A stretch of 8,248 bases of DNA from Pseudomonadota bacterium (GCA_005788935.1 SYAK01000202.1:1-8248); one strand, 5' to 3'. Shown: positions 1-7,261, counted from the stretch's first letter. Notes: generated by a model not told the origin, from the letters alone. Program-made: numbers and translations.

Positions 1-1035
1 GAAGCTCTCCGGCACGTCGATGCGGTAGTAGAACGAGCCGTCGCCGCGCAGATACGTGACGTCCCGCAGGTCCTCGCCCGTCTCGGTCGCGCCGTCCTCA
101 TCCCAGTCGACCATCACGGGCTGTCCGTCGGGGTCGATGTACGTGAAGACGAGTTGGGCGAAGTCGTCGTCGGTGTCGACGCCCTCGACCAGGATACGCG
201 CGCCGCCCGCATCGACAAAGTACGAGATCCGCGAAACATACGGCGGCGGCCCGAGCTGGCACCGGGTGCTGCGGCACACGAGCCCCAGCTCGCACCGGTT
301 CTCGACGAAGAAGGTGTCGCAGGTCTCGCCAAGCCCCATCAGGTCCTGCAGCTGGAGCGGCGTGTCGATCGAGGCCGACGCAAGACCGGCGGAGTCGATG
401 AGCTCGACGGTGAGCCGCGTCGGCAGCTGCGGCCCCGGCTTCAGCAGACCGCGGAGCGTCACGAGGCCTGCGAAGGTCGCCCGCCCGAAGACCTCCCCGA
501 GGCTGTCGAACGGCATGACGCCCTCGTGGCTCATGCCGCCCGTCTCCTCGACGCGGAAGAGCTTTGCGGGCTCTTCACCCTTGAAGAGGCGGACCCGCAG
601 GAGACGCGTGTTCTTGTCGGAGTCCGAACCCGCCACGGCGATGCGGAGATCGACGCCCCGCGCGCCGACCTGGCGGGCGCTGACCGAGCTGAGGACGGGC
701 GTCCCGGGTGCCGTCACCTCGGCCGTGTCAGCGGGTCCACCTGCGTCCGCGTCGAGGTCCGGCCCGGCGTCGGCCGCGACGTCCGTCTCGGGCGGGACAT
801 CCGTGGGAGCGACCTCTGGGCGAACCTCCGCGACCTCAGGCACGTCCTGCGTGTCCTGAAGCCCGGCGCTGTCCGCATCGGCGGCCGTATCGAGCGGCCC
901 CGCGGCGTCGACGTCGGGCCCCGCGTCCGCCACCGTCGCGTCGGCCCCTGCGTCGTCCGGACCGGTCGCGGGTACCTCGCAGGCGGCTGCGAGGACTGCG
1001 GCGAGGAGCCAGACTGCTCGGTGGTTGTTCCGCAT
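1..1035 (-). CDS. Surface lipoprotein with acidic linker and four-cysteine cluster (partial, C-terminus outside window)
   Basis: The reading frame stays open for 345 codons from ATG 1035-1033 to the window edge, so the C-terminus is missing. The start follows a GGAG ribosome site (plus 1041-1044) by 5 nt and begins a lipoprotein signal: charged MRNNHR, a hydrophobic run, then L15-A-A-A-C19. Position -3 of the lipobox is Ala rather than the usual Leu, which is tolerated. Residues 20 to about 110 are a low-complexity Asp/Ala/Pro/Val/Thr linker, a layout common in Myxococcota-type surface lipoproteins. Residues 113-235 look beta-rich. C239, C248, C254 and C259 form a compact cluster (C-x8-C-x5-C-x4-C) that could hold two disulfides. 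From about residue 262 a second beta-rich segment resembles the first (I/V-S near its start, then G-x-D-x-D). I do not recognise a named family. Anchoring in the outer membrane with exposure or periplasmic binding is an inference. It is divergent from the barrel/protease genes and may share their control region. Confidence 0.85.
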   Translation of the reverse strand, partial: MRNNHRAVWLLAAVLAAACEVPATGPDDAGADATVADAGPDVDAAGPLDTAADADSAGLQDTQDVPEVAEVRPEVAPTDVPPETDVAADAGPDLDADAGGPADTAEVTAPGTPVLSSVSARQVGARGVDLRIAVAGSDSDKNTRLLRVRLFKGEEPAKLFRVEETGGMSHEGVMPFDSLGEVFGRATFAGLVTLRGLLKPGPQLPTRLTVELIDSAGLASASIDTPLQLQDLMGLGETCDTFFVENRCELGLVCRSTRCQLGPPPYVSRISYFVDAGGARILVEGVDTDDDFAQLVFTYIDPDGQPVMVDWDEDGATETGEDLRDVTYLRGDGSFYYRIDVPESF

Positions 1036-1040
1036 CGACT

Positions 1041-1044
1041 CTCC
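1041..1044 (-). promoter_or_regulatory. Ribosome binding site of the leftward lipoprotein gene
   Basis: On the minus strand GGAG sits 5 nt before ATG 1035. It supports this start, which also gives a complete lipoprotein signal peptide. Confidence 0.65.
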
Positions 1045-1132
1045 GGCGGGGCCTGGCGCTCTGGCCCCGGAAGGCTTGGCCGCGCCCGTCGCGCGACCGC
1101 CGCGGCACGCCGTGCGGCACGCGTCACGGCAA

Positions 1133-1161
1133 AGTGTGCGGAGCGGAACGTCCCACGTCAA
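1133..1161 (-). promoter_or_regulatory. Candidate sigma-70-like promoter for the leftward lipoprotein gene
   Basis: Read on the minus strand, TTGACG (plus 1156-1161) is followed after 17 nt by CACACT (plus 1133-1138). The -35 is five of six to TTGACA; the -10 is only three of six to TATAAT. Transcription would start near 1126, giving a leader of roughly 90 nt. The spacing and the good -35 support the call; the weak -10 and the GC-rich context limit it. Confidence 0.4.
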
Positions 1162-1169
1162 GCGTCGAC

Positions 1170-1187
1170 GGTTCAGGAGGGTTCAGG
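1170..1187. repeat. Direct repeat GGTTCAGG with 10-bp period, possible activator site
   Basis: GGTTCAGG occurs at 1170-1177 and again at 1180-1187, so the copies lie on about the same face of the helix. They are just upstream of the -35 of the leftward promoter candidate, around -45 to -61 from its estimated start, where activators often bind. No regulator is identified and two short copies could be chance. Confidence 0.35.
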
Positions 1188-1239
1188 GCAGGGCCGGAGC
1201 CATCGCTGGCTCGCGATCGGGCGGGCCTCTGGCGGCCGC

Positions 1240-1254
1240 GTCCGCGTCGCGGAC
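1240..1254. repeat. Perfect 15-bp dyad GTCCGCG-T-CGCGGAC, candidate operator
   Basis: Seven-base arms are exact inverted copies around a single central T. A one-base loop cannot form an RNA hairpin, so a dimeric DNA-binding protein is the more natural reading. The dyad ends 10 bp before the -35 of the rightward promoter candidate. CG-rich palindromes arise often in such GC-rich DNA, which keeps the confidence modest. Confidence 0.4.
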
Positions 1255-1264
1255 CAGAATGAGG

Positions 1265-1294
1265 TTGGCGTGACACCGGGGCCTGCGCTAGTGT
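1265..1294 (+). promoter_or_regulatory. Candidate sigma-70-like promoter for the barrel/protease genes
   Basis: TTGGCG (1265-1270) is followed after 18 nt by TAGTGT (1289-1294). The -35 matches TTGACA at four positions and the -10 matches TATAAT at three, including the conserved TA start and final T. The transcript would begin near 1301, leaving a leader of about 45 nt before GTG 1348. This is the most promoter-like stretch upstream of the gene, but it is unproven. Confidence 0.45.
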
Positions 1295-1337
1295 CCGAAG
1301 ATTGCGGCGCGTCAACGAGGCGCGCCTCACCCCCCGC

Positions 1338-1342
1338 AGAGG
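1338..1342 (+). promoter_or_regulatory. Ribosome binding site deciding the GTG start at 1348
   Basis: AGAGG lies 5 nt before GTG 1348. It selects this GTG over the in-frame ATGs at 1456 and 1528, which would remove the signal peptide, and over the long open frame upstream, which runs antisense to the lipoprotein gene. Confidence 0.65.
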
Positions 1343-1347
1343 TCCGC

Positions 1348-2400
1348 GTGCACCCGTCCCGACGTCGAACCGGCCCCATCGAGGCCGCGATCGCACTCGC
1401 GCTCGCCCTGGTCTCTTTCGCGGCGCCGGCCGCGCAGGCCGCTCGCCCCGAGCCGATGATTGCGAACAAGAACGCGGCCCGCGACAGCCTGCGTCGCTTC
1501 CGCCTGTCGACGGTCACGGTGCGCTCGATGGCGACAGCGCTCTCGCTCGACCGCTCGGCCGAGCTGACGTGGAACCCCTACGTCGCGTCCAACGTGGAGA
1601 TCGCGCCGCGGTTCTTCTTCACCGACAGCCTCTCCCTCGCGACGAGCCTCGACATCACGCACGAGCTGACGAACAGCGACTGGACCCGCGAGCGCCGCGA
1701 GGCCACGCTGAGCGACTTCCGCGCGAGCCTCATCGCACGCGACTTCCTCAAGATCCCGGGGCTCGGCGCGACCGTCAGCGGCTCGATCGGCGTGACGCTC
1801 CCCACGAGCAAGTCGTCTCAGGGCGACACGATGCTGTTCACGCTCAGCCCGTCGGTGCGAATCGGACGCGCCTTCCCAAAGGTGCTGGGCGGCATGGCCT
1901 TCGGCTACTCGGCCCGCCTGACGAAGCTCTTTCACCGCACCACGGCGGCCGAGTATGCCGAGCCGGTCATCCCGAACTGCGTGCCGGGCCCGAACTCCGA
2001 GTGCGACCGCTTCATCAACACCGGCTTTCGCAACACGAGCTTCCGCCTGATGCACGGCCTCGACTTCTCGCTCGGCCTGACGCCCTGGTGCTTCGTCTCG
2101 CTCGACCTGTCGGCCTTCGTCTCGTGGCTCTATCCGACCTCCTTCGAGGACCCGCGCGAGTCCTTCGCGCCGCAAGCGGGCACCGACATGCGCCATGCCA
2201 TCTACACCGACCTCGGCGTCTCGTTCCTGCCCTGGTCGCCCCTCGAGGTTCGCATCGGCGCATCCGCCTTCCATCAGGCCCTCGCCCCCGACAGCACGCC
2301 CTACGCCCTCGGCGTCAATCGCTTCAGCACGCTCTACCTCGAACTGCGCCTCGATATCGCGGGCGCGATGAGCCTGCTGCACGACGATGGCCAGCCCTGA
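1348..2400 (+). CDS. Predicted outer-membrane beta-barrel protein, exported, 350 aa
   Basis: Starting at GTG 1348, the protein opens with a classical Sec signal: HPSRRR, a hydrophobic stretch at about residues 13-26 (AAIALALALVSF) and a signal peptidase I site APAAQA|ARPEP after residue 31. The mature part has no long hydrophobic helix. It shows many amphipathic beta-strand-like segments (VEIAPRFFF, LSLATSLDITHEL, GATVSGSIGVTL, LDFSLGLTPW, LEVRIGASAF) and ends with a strand-like LYLELRLDIAGAMSLL close to the C-terminus. This pattern suits an outer-membrane barrel of about 12 strands, though the count is an estimate. C211 and C219 bracket a short loop and may form a disulfide; C248 is a third cysteine. 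No named family is recognised. The protease gene starts 49 bp downstream on the same strand with no terminator between, so the two are probably an operon and the barrel may anchor, export or cooperate with the protease. A periplasmic beta-sandwich is the main alternative. Confidence 0.8.
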   Translation: MHPSRRRTGPIEAAIALALALVSFAAPAAQAARPEPMIANKNAARDSLRRFRLSTVTVRSMATALSLDRSAELTWNPYVASNVEIAPRFFFTDSLSLATSLDITHELTNSDWTRERREATLSDFRASLIARDFLKIPGLGATVSGSIGVTLPTSKSSQGDTMLFTLSPSVRIGRAFPKVLGGMAFGYSARLTKLFHRTTAAEYAEPVIPNCVPGPNSECDRFINTGFRNTSFRLMHGLDFSLGLTPWCFVSLDLSAFVSWLYPTSFEDPRESFAPQAGTDMRHAIYTDLGVSFLPWSPLEVRIGASAFHQALAPDSTPYALGVNRFSTLYLELRLDIAGAMSLLHDDGQP

Positions 2401-2437
2401 GGCCACCCCGACTCGCCCTCTCCGTCCAAGCTCTCCC

Positions 2438-2442
2438 GAAGG
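2438..2442 (+). promoter_or_regulatory. Ribosome binding site deciding the ATG start at 2450
   Basis: GAAGG lies 7 nt before ATG 2450. It supports this start over the in-frame ATG at 2387, which would overlap the end of the barrel gene and put 21 proline- and arginine-rich residues in front of an otherwise complete lipoprotein signal. Confidence 0.65.
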
Positions 2443-2449
2443 TGCCCGC

Positions 2450-5400
2450 ATGACCGCACTCCGCCTCCACCTGACGCTCGCCTCCGCAATCCTGGCGCTC
2501 GCCGCCTGCGCCGAGGAGCGCCCGCCCATCGACCGCGTGCAGCCGAACGCGCTCGACAAGACCTTCTTCGTCGGGACCGACCTCCTCGCGGCCTCGGACG
2601 ACCCCGAGTTCTACATGCAGGGGACGCTCGTCGACGTGGGCTACGGCGCCTCCCAGGACGGTCTCTTCACCTCGACCTACGCCCAGCCGCTCAACCGGAT
2701 CCGCTGGCAGATCACCGAGCAGCACCTCGTCGCGCGTGTCGCGTACGAGCGCATCGAGGACTCGGACGGCAAGGGCGCTGGCCAGGGGGTCAAGGACGGC
2801 GTCATCGCGGCGATGTTCCGTATCCAGAGCCACTTCGACATCATCCGCTCGTACAACCCGACGACGGGCGAGCGCATGAACATCATCGAGGAGAACAGCT
2901 CGGACCGCCCGTGGTACGAGCGCGCCTATATGCGCGTCGACTTTTCCGCGAACCTCGCCACGAACACCTACGACTTCGACACGCTCGCGATGCTCGGCGT
3001 CTACGGCGGCGTGACGTACGAGCCACTGAGCTACTGGATCAGCGACCCGAATGACCCGGACGCTCCGTACTTTGATACGACCAACGGCTATTTTGATATT
3101 ACGACCAAGGCCTTCGCGACGCCGCAGATGATCGACCTGTCGATGTTCGACTGGGGCATCGACGCGTTCCCCGCCTGCTTCCTCGAGGCCGATTTCCTCT
3201 CGGGTTCGTGGCCGGCTGGCTCGTGCAATCCGGCGGAGCTGACCATCCGGCATTCATTCCGCAAGGTGGTCGACACGGACTTCGAGCCTGCCCACTGGGA
3301 CGGTCTGCGCTTCCAGGCGTACGGACCCTTCACGAAGGACCGCTTCGGTTTCGCCCGCAATTACGGGATGAGCGACGACAAATGGCACCGATTCATCTCG
3401 CGCTACGACATCTGGGAGCGCAGCCACTTCTACGAGGACGCGGCCGCGATGGCCGGCGCGGTCCCGTGCAACACCGACGTGACCACGCCTCACGGCTCCG
3501 ATCCGAACCGCGACATCGACCGGAACGGCACGTCGGACGAGTGCCAGGTGGTCGGGGCTGGCTCGCGCTGCGACACCTTCAACCAGAAGTGCACCCTCCC
3601 CTTCGCCCAACGCAAGGAAGTGCCCATCGCGTGGTATTATGCCGAGCCGGGCGACCCGAACTACTTCGAGGGAAGCTACTGGGCCGCCCACGAGTGGGAC
3701 GTCGCGCTGCGTTCGGCGGTGATGGTCGCACGATATGCCGAGTGCCAGCGAACCGGTGGCACCGACTGCGCCCAGCGCTTCCCGGTGTGGTACGGTCAGG
3801 ACGACGAGAACAGCGACGCGATCCACCTCGCGCGCGAGGTGGACGACTGCCGCGCGGGCCGCGCACGGAGCGAACTCGCCCGGGACGAGGCCGCCTGCGT
3901 GGCGCTCGCCGACAGCCTCGGCGCAGAGCTCGGCTACAGCCCGGGCGTCATCGCGAGCGCCAAGATGGCCGAGATGGTCGTCCTGTGCCACTCGCCCGTC
4001 GAGGCCGGCGACCCGGCGGCCTGTGGTGGACCGAGGCTCCCCGCGGGGGTGAAGGCCGCCGACTGCCGGGGCCCGGACGACGCGGAGGTCTGCCGGAGCG
4101 CGCTGCGGGTCCGCCGCGGTGACCTGCGCTACCATCAGGTCAACGTCATCCAGGAGCCGCAGAGCGAGTCGCCCTGGGGCATCTACACCGACGCCGAGGA
4201 CCCGCTCTCGGGCCAGAAGATCTCGGCCAGCATCAACGTCTGGTCCTCGGTCACCGACCGCTGGAGCCAGAACGTCGTCGACGTGGCGCGTTTCATCGGC
4301 GGCGAGCTGAGCGCCGCCGACGTGACCGACGGCACCCACGTCCAGGAATGGGCGCGGGCGGCCAAGGCCGCGGGCGGGTCGGGGGCCCTCGGCGTCATGA
4401 GCGACGCGGCCTTCTCGTCCCACATGGACGCCTTCGGCAAGGCCCGCCTCCCGGCCGAGGGAGTCCCTGGCGGGGCCGCGCGGGCGGCGCGCTCGAAGGA
4501 TGAGGTGCGACCCGAGATCGCGGCGCGGGTGAGCGACGTCAAGGCGCAGCTGAAGGGTATCCGGGCCCACGTGAAGGCCCCGTCGAGCTCGGCGCCGACC
4601 TACGCGGCGCGCCTCGAGGCCCTCGCCGGGACGCCGCTCGAGAGCTCGCTGCTGACCCCGATGATGCAGGACCTCGCGGGCGTCGGCGGGCTGCCGCTCG
4701 CGGGTTCGGTCCTCGACGGGGCGAGCCCCCTGCGGGGGATGAACCCGAGCCACCAGCGCAGCTACCTCAACATGAAGGAGCAGGCCCTCGCCGAGCGCGG
4801 CGCATGCATGTTGCACGAGGCCCCCGCGCCGATGGCGATGGTCGACCTCGCGACGCTGCTGCAGAAGAAGTTTGGCGCCTTCAACGCCGAGGATCCAGCG
4901 CCCGTCCAGCAGGCGCGCGCCGAGAAGATGCGGCGCTTCCTCGCGGCGCGCGTGCACATGGGCGTCATGATCCACGAGATGGGGCACTCGGTCGGCATGC
5001 GACACAACTTTGTGTCGAGCTCCGACGCCTTCAACTTCCGCCCGCAGTACTGGCAGCTGCGGACGAAGAACGGGGCTGTCGAGACCCCGTGCGCGGCGCT
5101 CGACGCGACCGGCGAGGGCTGCGTCGGGCCGCGCTACTTCGACCCGGTGACCCCCGACGAGCAGGAGCAGTTCCTGTGGATGTTCATGCAGAGCTCGGTG
5201 ATGGAGTACCCCGGCGAGGGGACGCAGGAGACGCAGGGGCTCGGCGTCTATGACTTCGCCGCGGCGCGCATGTTCTACGGAGACGCGGTCGCGGTCTTCG
5301 CGGACGACAGCTACAACACCGGCACGCAGCGCGGCGCCGGCATGCAGGCGAAGATGGACAACTTCGGCGGCATCCTCGGCTTCGCGCCGCAGATCGGCGA

Positions 5401-7240
5401 CACGGAGATCCACTATTCGCAGCTGCAGGCGAACTACGACCTCATTCGGGACTGCCGTCCCGTCGACCCTCTGAAGTTCAAGCCGAGCCACTGGGACGAG
5501 GCGACGCTCGGCGCCTGGGACCCGGTCTTCGACGGACGCATCGTCTCGGTCGACGGCGCGCCGACCCGCTGTGCCACCCAGCCAGTCGACTACGTCCAGT
5601 GGGACGCGCTGCGAGCACCGACGCGCGCCGAGGGCGGCGCCTACTACTCGGGCGGCCCGTCGGTCGACGCGAGCAAGCGCACACGCGTCCCCTACGGCTT
5701 CGGGACGGACGACTGGGCCGACCTCGGCAACCTGTCGGTCTACCGCAACGACAACGGCGCCGACGCCTACGAGCTGTTCAATTTCCTGATTACCCAGCAC
5801 GAGATGATGCACATCTTCGACAACTTCCGTCGGCATCGTCAGGACTTCAGCGTGCGCGGCGCGGCCTTCCGCAGCCTCTGGCGTTACCAGGAGAAGCTGC
5901 GCGACGCGGCCAAGGGCCTCGGGCTCATCAAGAACATCTACGCCTACGTGGCGCAGGACGAGGGCTGGAACTTCGACCAGTTCTGGCCATCGGTGGCGCC
6001 CTTCTGGTTCCCGGACAGCGTGCTCGCGGCCGGCATCGCCTTTGACCACTTCACCCGCCTCCTCGCACGCCCGCAATCGGGTGCTCACTACTTCCCCGCG
6101 GGCGATGATGTGCTCCGCTCGGTCGACGACGCCTGGGGGACACCGACCGCCACGCGCGTGAATGTGCCAAACGGCGGCACGGGGCGCTTCGGGAACGTGG
6201 CCTTCGGCGGACGCCCGCTCGAGAACCGCCTCGCCGAGGATCAGGGCGAGTACAACGCGAGCTACACGATGAATGCGGGCAGCTATTACGACAAGACCTG
6301 GTCAGCCATGCTGCTGACCGAGTCGGTCGACAACTTCATCAGCTCGACCCGCGGCGACTTCCTGGATCCGCGCTACCGCAGCGTGTCGATCGCCGACCTG
6401 TTCCCGGACGGCTACCGCCGCTGGCTCGCCAACAACCTGACGAACGACGACTGGCTGAAGGGGCCACGCCTCGCGGCGAAGGCGAACGGGATGCCTGAGG
6501 TCGACGCCGACAAGGCCCCCACCTCGCCCATCGGCTGGACGTCGTGGTGGCGCCCCGACGGCCCCGAGGTGTGCTTCCCGAACGCGAACTCGCTGGTCTG
6601 TTCGCGCTACGGTGACGTCGACTCGGCGCCGTTCGACGCGCAGGCCCCCGCGAACGTCGCGGTCCTCGACCCGCAGGTCGGCTGGGAGCAGCAGAAGTTT
6701 CTCATCGCGTGGACGATGATCTACCTGCCCGAAAACCAGAAGCAGCAGTGGGTCGACCAGTTGCGCCTCTGGGAGATCGGTGTCGAGGACGGCCCGGGCG
6801 TCGACAACCGCAGCGAGTTCCACAACCCGTTCGGGCGCATCTACGTCGCGCGCACGCTGGGCACCGAGGAGATCTTCGGGCGCGAGGTTCAGAAGGGCAT
6901 CGCGGCGCGCGTGCTCGAATATGCCAACAGCCTGATGCCCGAAGCCTTCGAGGTGGATTACGTGACTGGCCCCGACGGCACGCGCTGGCCAGTCGCACGG
7001 CGCAACCCGACGACGGGGCAGCCCATCATCCGCTTCGACCCGACGCTCGCGCACGTCGATGACCAGGGCAACCTGACCGAGGGCAGCGCCGGCTGCGACG
7101 CGACCGACAACTCGGCCTGCACGTGCGCCGCCAACCGCGCCTGCCTGAAGCTCATGGACTACGTGTCGGTGCCCGCCTACCTCGCGCAGGTGACGGCGCA
7201 GTTCGCGATGTGGGATCCGTCGTGGAAGGGTGTGTACTGA
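2450..7240 (+). CDS. Giant metzincin-type zinc-dependent metalloprotease lipoprotein (DUF5117/DUF4953-like), 1596 aa
   Basis: From ATG 2450 the protein begins with a lipoprotein signal ending L17-A18-A19-C20, with Ala at +2, so outer-membrane sorting is expected. The N-terminal third (about 30-330) is beta-rich and includes SDRPWYERAYMRVDFS. Residues 340-381 hold C340, C365, C374 and C381 around a calcium-loop-like DIDRNGTSDEC (355-365). RRGDLRY (555-561) and DPLSGQKI (584-591) recall the RGDLRY and DPRTGEI signatures of DUF5117/DUF4953 proteins. An Ala-rich, helix-prone stretch (about 622-820) precedes the catalytic motif HEMGHSVGMRHN (842-853): H842, H846 and H852 should bind zinc and E843 should be the base. 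M918 in SVMEYP is the Met-turn. A second HEMMH lies at 1117-1121. The C-terminal part carries FHNPFGRIYVARTLGTEEIF and a late Cys cluster (CDATDNSACTCAANRAC). The active-site call is strong; substrate and exact family boundaries are unknown. At 1596 aa it is well above typical members as I recall them. It probably shares a transcript with the barrel gene. Confidence 0.9.
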   Translation: MTALRLHLTLASAILALAACAEERPPIDRVQPNALDKTFFVGTDLLAASDDPEFYMQGTLVDVGYGASQDGLFTSTYAQPLNRIRWQITEQHLVARVAYERIEDSDGKGAGQGVKDGVIAAMFRIQSHFDIIRSYNPTTGERMNIIEENSSDRPWYERAYMRVDFSANLATNTYDFDTLAMLGVYGGVTYEPLSYWISDPNDPDAPYFDTTNGYFDITTKAFATPQMIDLSMFDWGIDAFPACFLEADFLSGSWPAGSCNPAELTIRHSFRKVVDTDFEPAHWDGLRFQAYGPFTKDRFGFARNYGMSDDKWHRFISRYDIWERSHFYEDAAAMAGAVPCNTDVTTPHGSDPNRDIDRNGTSDECQVVGAGSRCDTFNQKCTLPFAQRKEVPIAWYYAEPGDPNYFEGSYWAAHEWDVALRSAVMVARYAECQRTGGTDCAQRFPVWYGQDDENSDAIHLAREVDDCRAGRARSELARDEAACVALADSLGAELGYSPGVIASAKMAEMVVLCHSPVEAGDPAACGGPRLPAGVKAADCRGPDDAEVCRSALRVRRGDLRYHQVNVIQEPQSESPWGIYTDAEDPLSGQKISASINVWSSVTDRWSQNVVDVARFIGGELSAADVTDGTHVQEWARAAKAAGGSGALGVMSDAAFSSHMDAFGKARLPAEGVPGGAARAARSKDEVRPEIAARVSDVKAQLKGIRAHVKAPSSSAPTYAARLEALAGTPLESSLLTPMMQDLAGVGGLPLAGSVLDGASPLRGMNPSHQRSYLNMKEQALAERGACMLHEAPAPMAMVDLATLLQKKFGAFNAEDPAPVQQARAEKMRRFLAARVHMGVMIHEMGHSVGMRHNFVSSSDAFNFRPQYWQLRTKNGAVETPCAALDATGEGCVGPRYFDPVTPDEQEQFLWMFMQSSVMEYPGEGTQETQGLGVYDFAAARMFYGDAVAVFADDSYNTGTQRGAGMQAKMDNFGGILGFAPQIGDTEIHYSQLQANYDLIRDCRPVDPLKFKPSHWDEATLGAWDPVFDGRIVSVDGAPTRCATQPVDYVQWDALRAPTRAEGGAYYSGGPSVDASKRTRVPYGFGTDDWADLGNLSVYRNDNGADAYELFNFLITQHEMMHIFDNFRRHRQDFSVRGAAFRSLWRYQEKLRDAAKGLGLIKNIYAYVAQDEGWNFDQFWPSVAPFWFPDSVLAAGIAFDHFTRLLARPQSGAHYFPAGDDVLRSVDDAWGTPTATRVNVPNGGTGRFGNVAFGGRPLENRLAEDQGEYNASYTMNAGSYYDKTWSAMLLTESVDNFISSTRGDFLDPRYRSVSIADLFPDGYRRWLANNLTNDDWLKGPRLAAKANGMPEVDADKAPTSPIGWTSWWRPDGPEVCFPNANSLVCSRYGDVDSAPFDAQAPANVAVLDPQVGWEQQKFLIAWTMIYLPENQKQQWVDQLRLWEIGVEDGPGVDNRSEFHNPFGRIYVARTLGTEEIFGREVQKGIAARVLEYANSLMPEAFEVDYVTGPDGTRWPVARRNPTTGQPIIRFDPTLAHVDDQGNLTEGSAGCDATDNSACTCAANRACLKLMDYVSVPAYLAQVTAQFAMWDPSWKGVY

Positions 7241-7261
7241 GAGCGAGCGGCCCGAGCGGCC

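Larger units (their letters stand above)
1036..1347. other. Divergent intergenic control region
   Basis: This 312-bp gap separates the leftward lipoprotein gene from the rightward barrel gene. It holds a plausible promoter in each direction, a perfect odd dyad (1240-1254), a direct repeat with 10-bp period (1170-1187) and the ribosome sites of both flanking genes. Frames cross it in both directions, but they carry no ribosome site with a sensible start and no recognisable protein, so I see no gene in it. Confidence 0.7.

Noticed and set aside
154..1347. Long rightward open frame continuous with the barrel gene, giving a 748-residue product
   Set aside because: It runs antisense to the well-supported lipoprotein gene, has Arg/Gly/Pro-rich composition without recognisable folds, and the signal peptide and ribosome site place the true start at 1348.
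2387..2449. Upstream ATG at 2387 for the protease
   Set aside because: It overlaps the end of the barrel gene and adds 21 residues before a complete lipoprotein signal; ATG 2450 has a good ribosome site.
1327..2559. 410-codon minus-strand open frame
   Set aside because: It covers the barrel gene and the protease signal peptide on the opposite strand and has shadow-type composition without any domain.
3656..3760. AAHEW motif as a possible zinc site in the protease
   Set aside because: There is no second His at the HExxH spacing, and the canonical site is found later at 842-852.
3254..6088. 944-codon minus-strand open frame
   Set aside because: It is opposite the metalloprotease; its Arg/Val/Asp/Ala-rich composition is what the reverse strand of a GC-rich gene gives, and no motif or ribosome site supports it.
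7241..7259. Possible hairpin terminator after the protease (GGCC-cgagc-GGCC)
   Set aside because: The stem is only four base pairs and no T-run follows, so it is not a credible intrinsic terminator.
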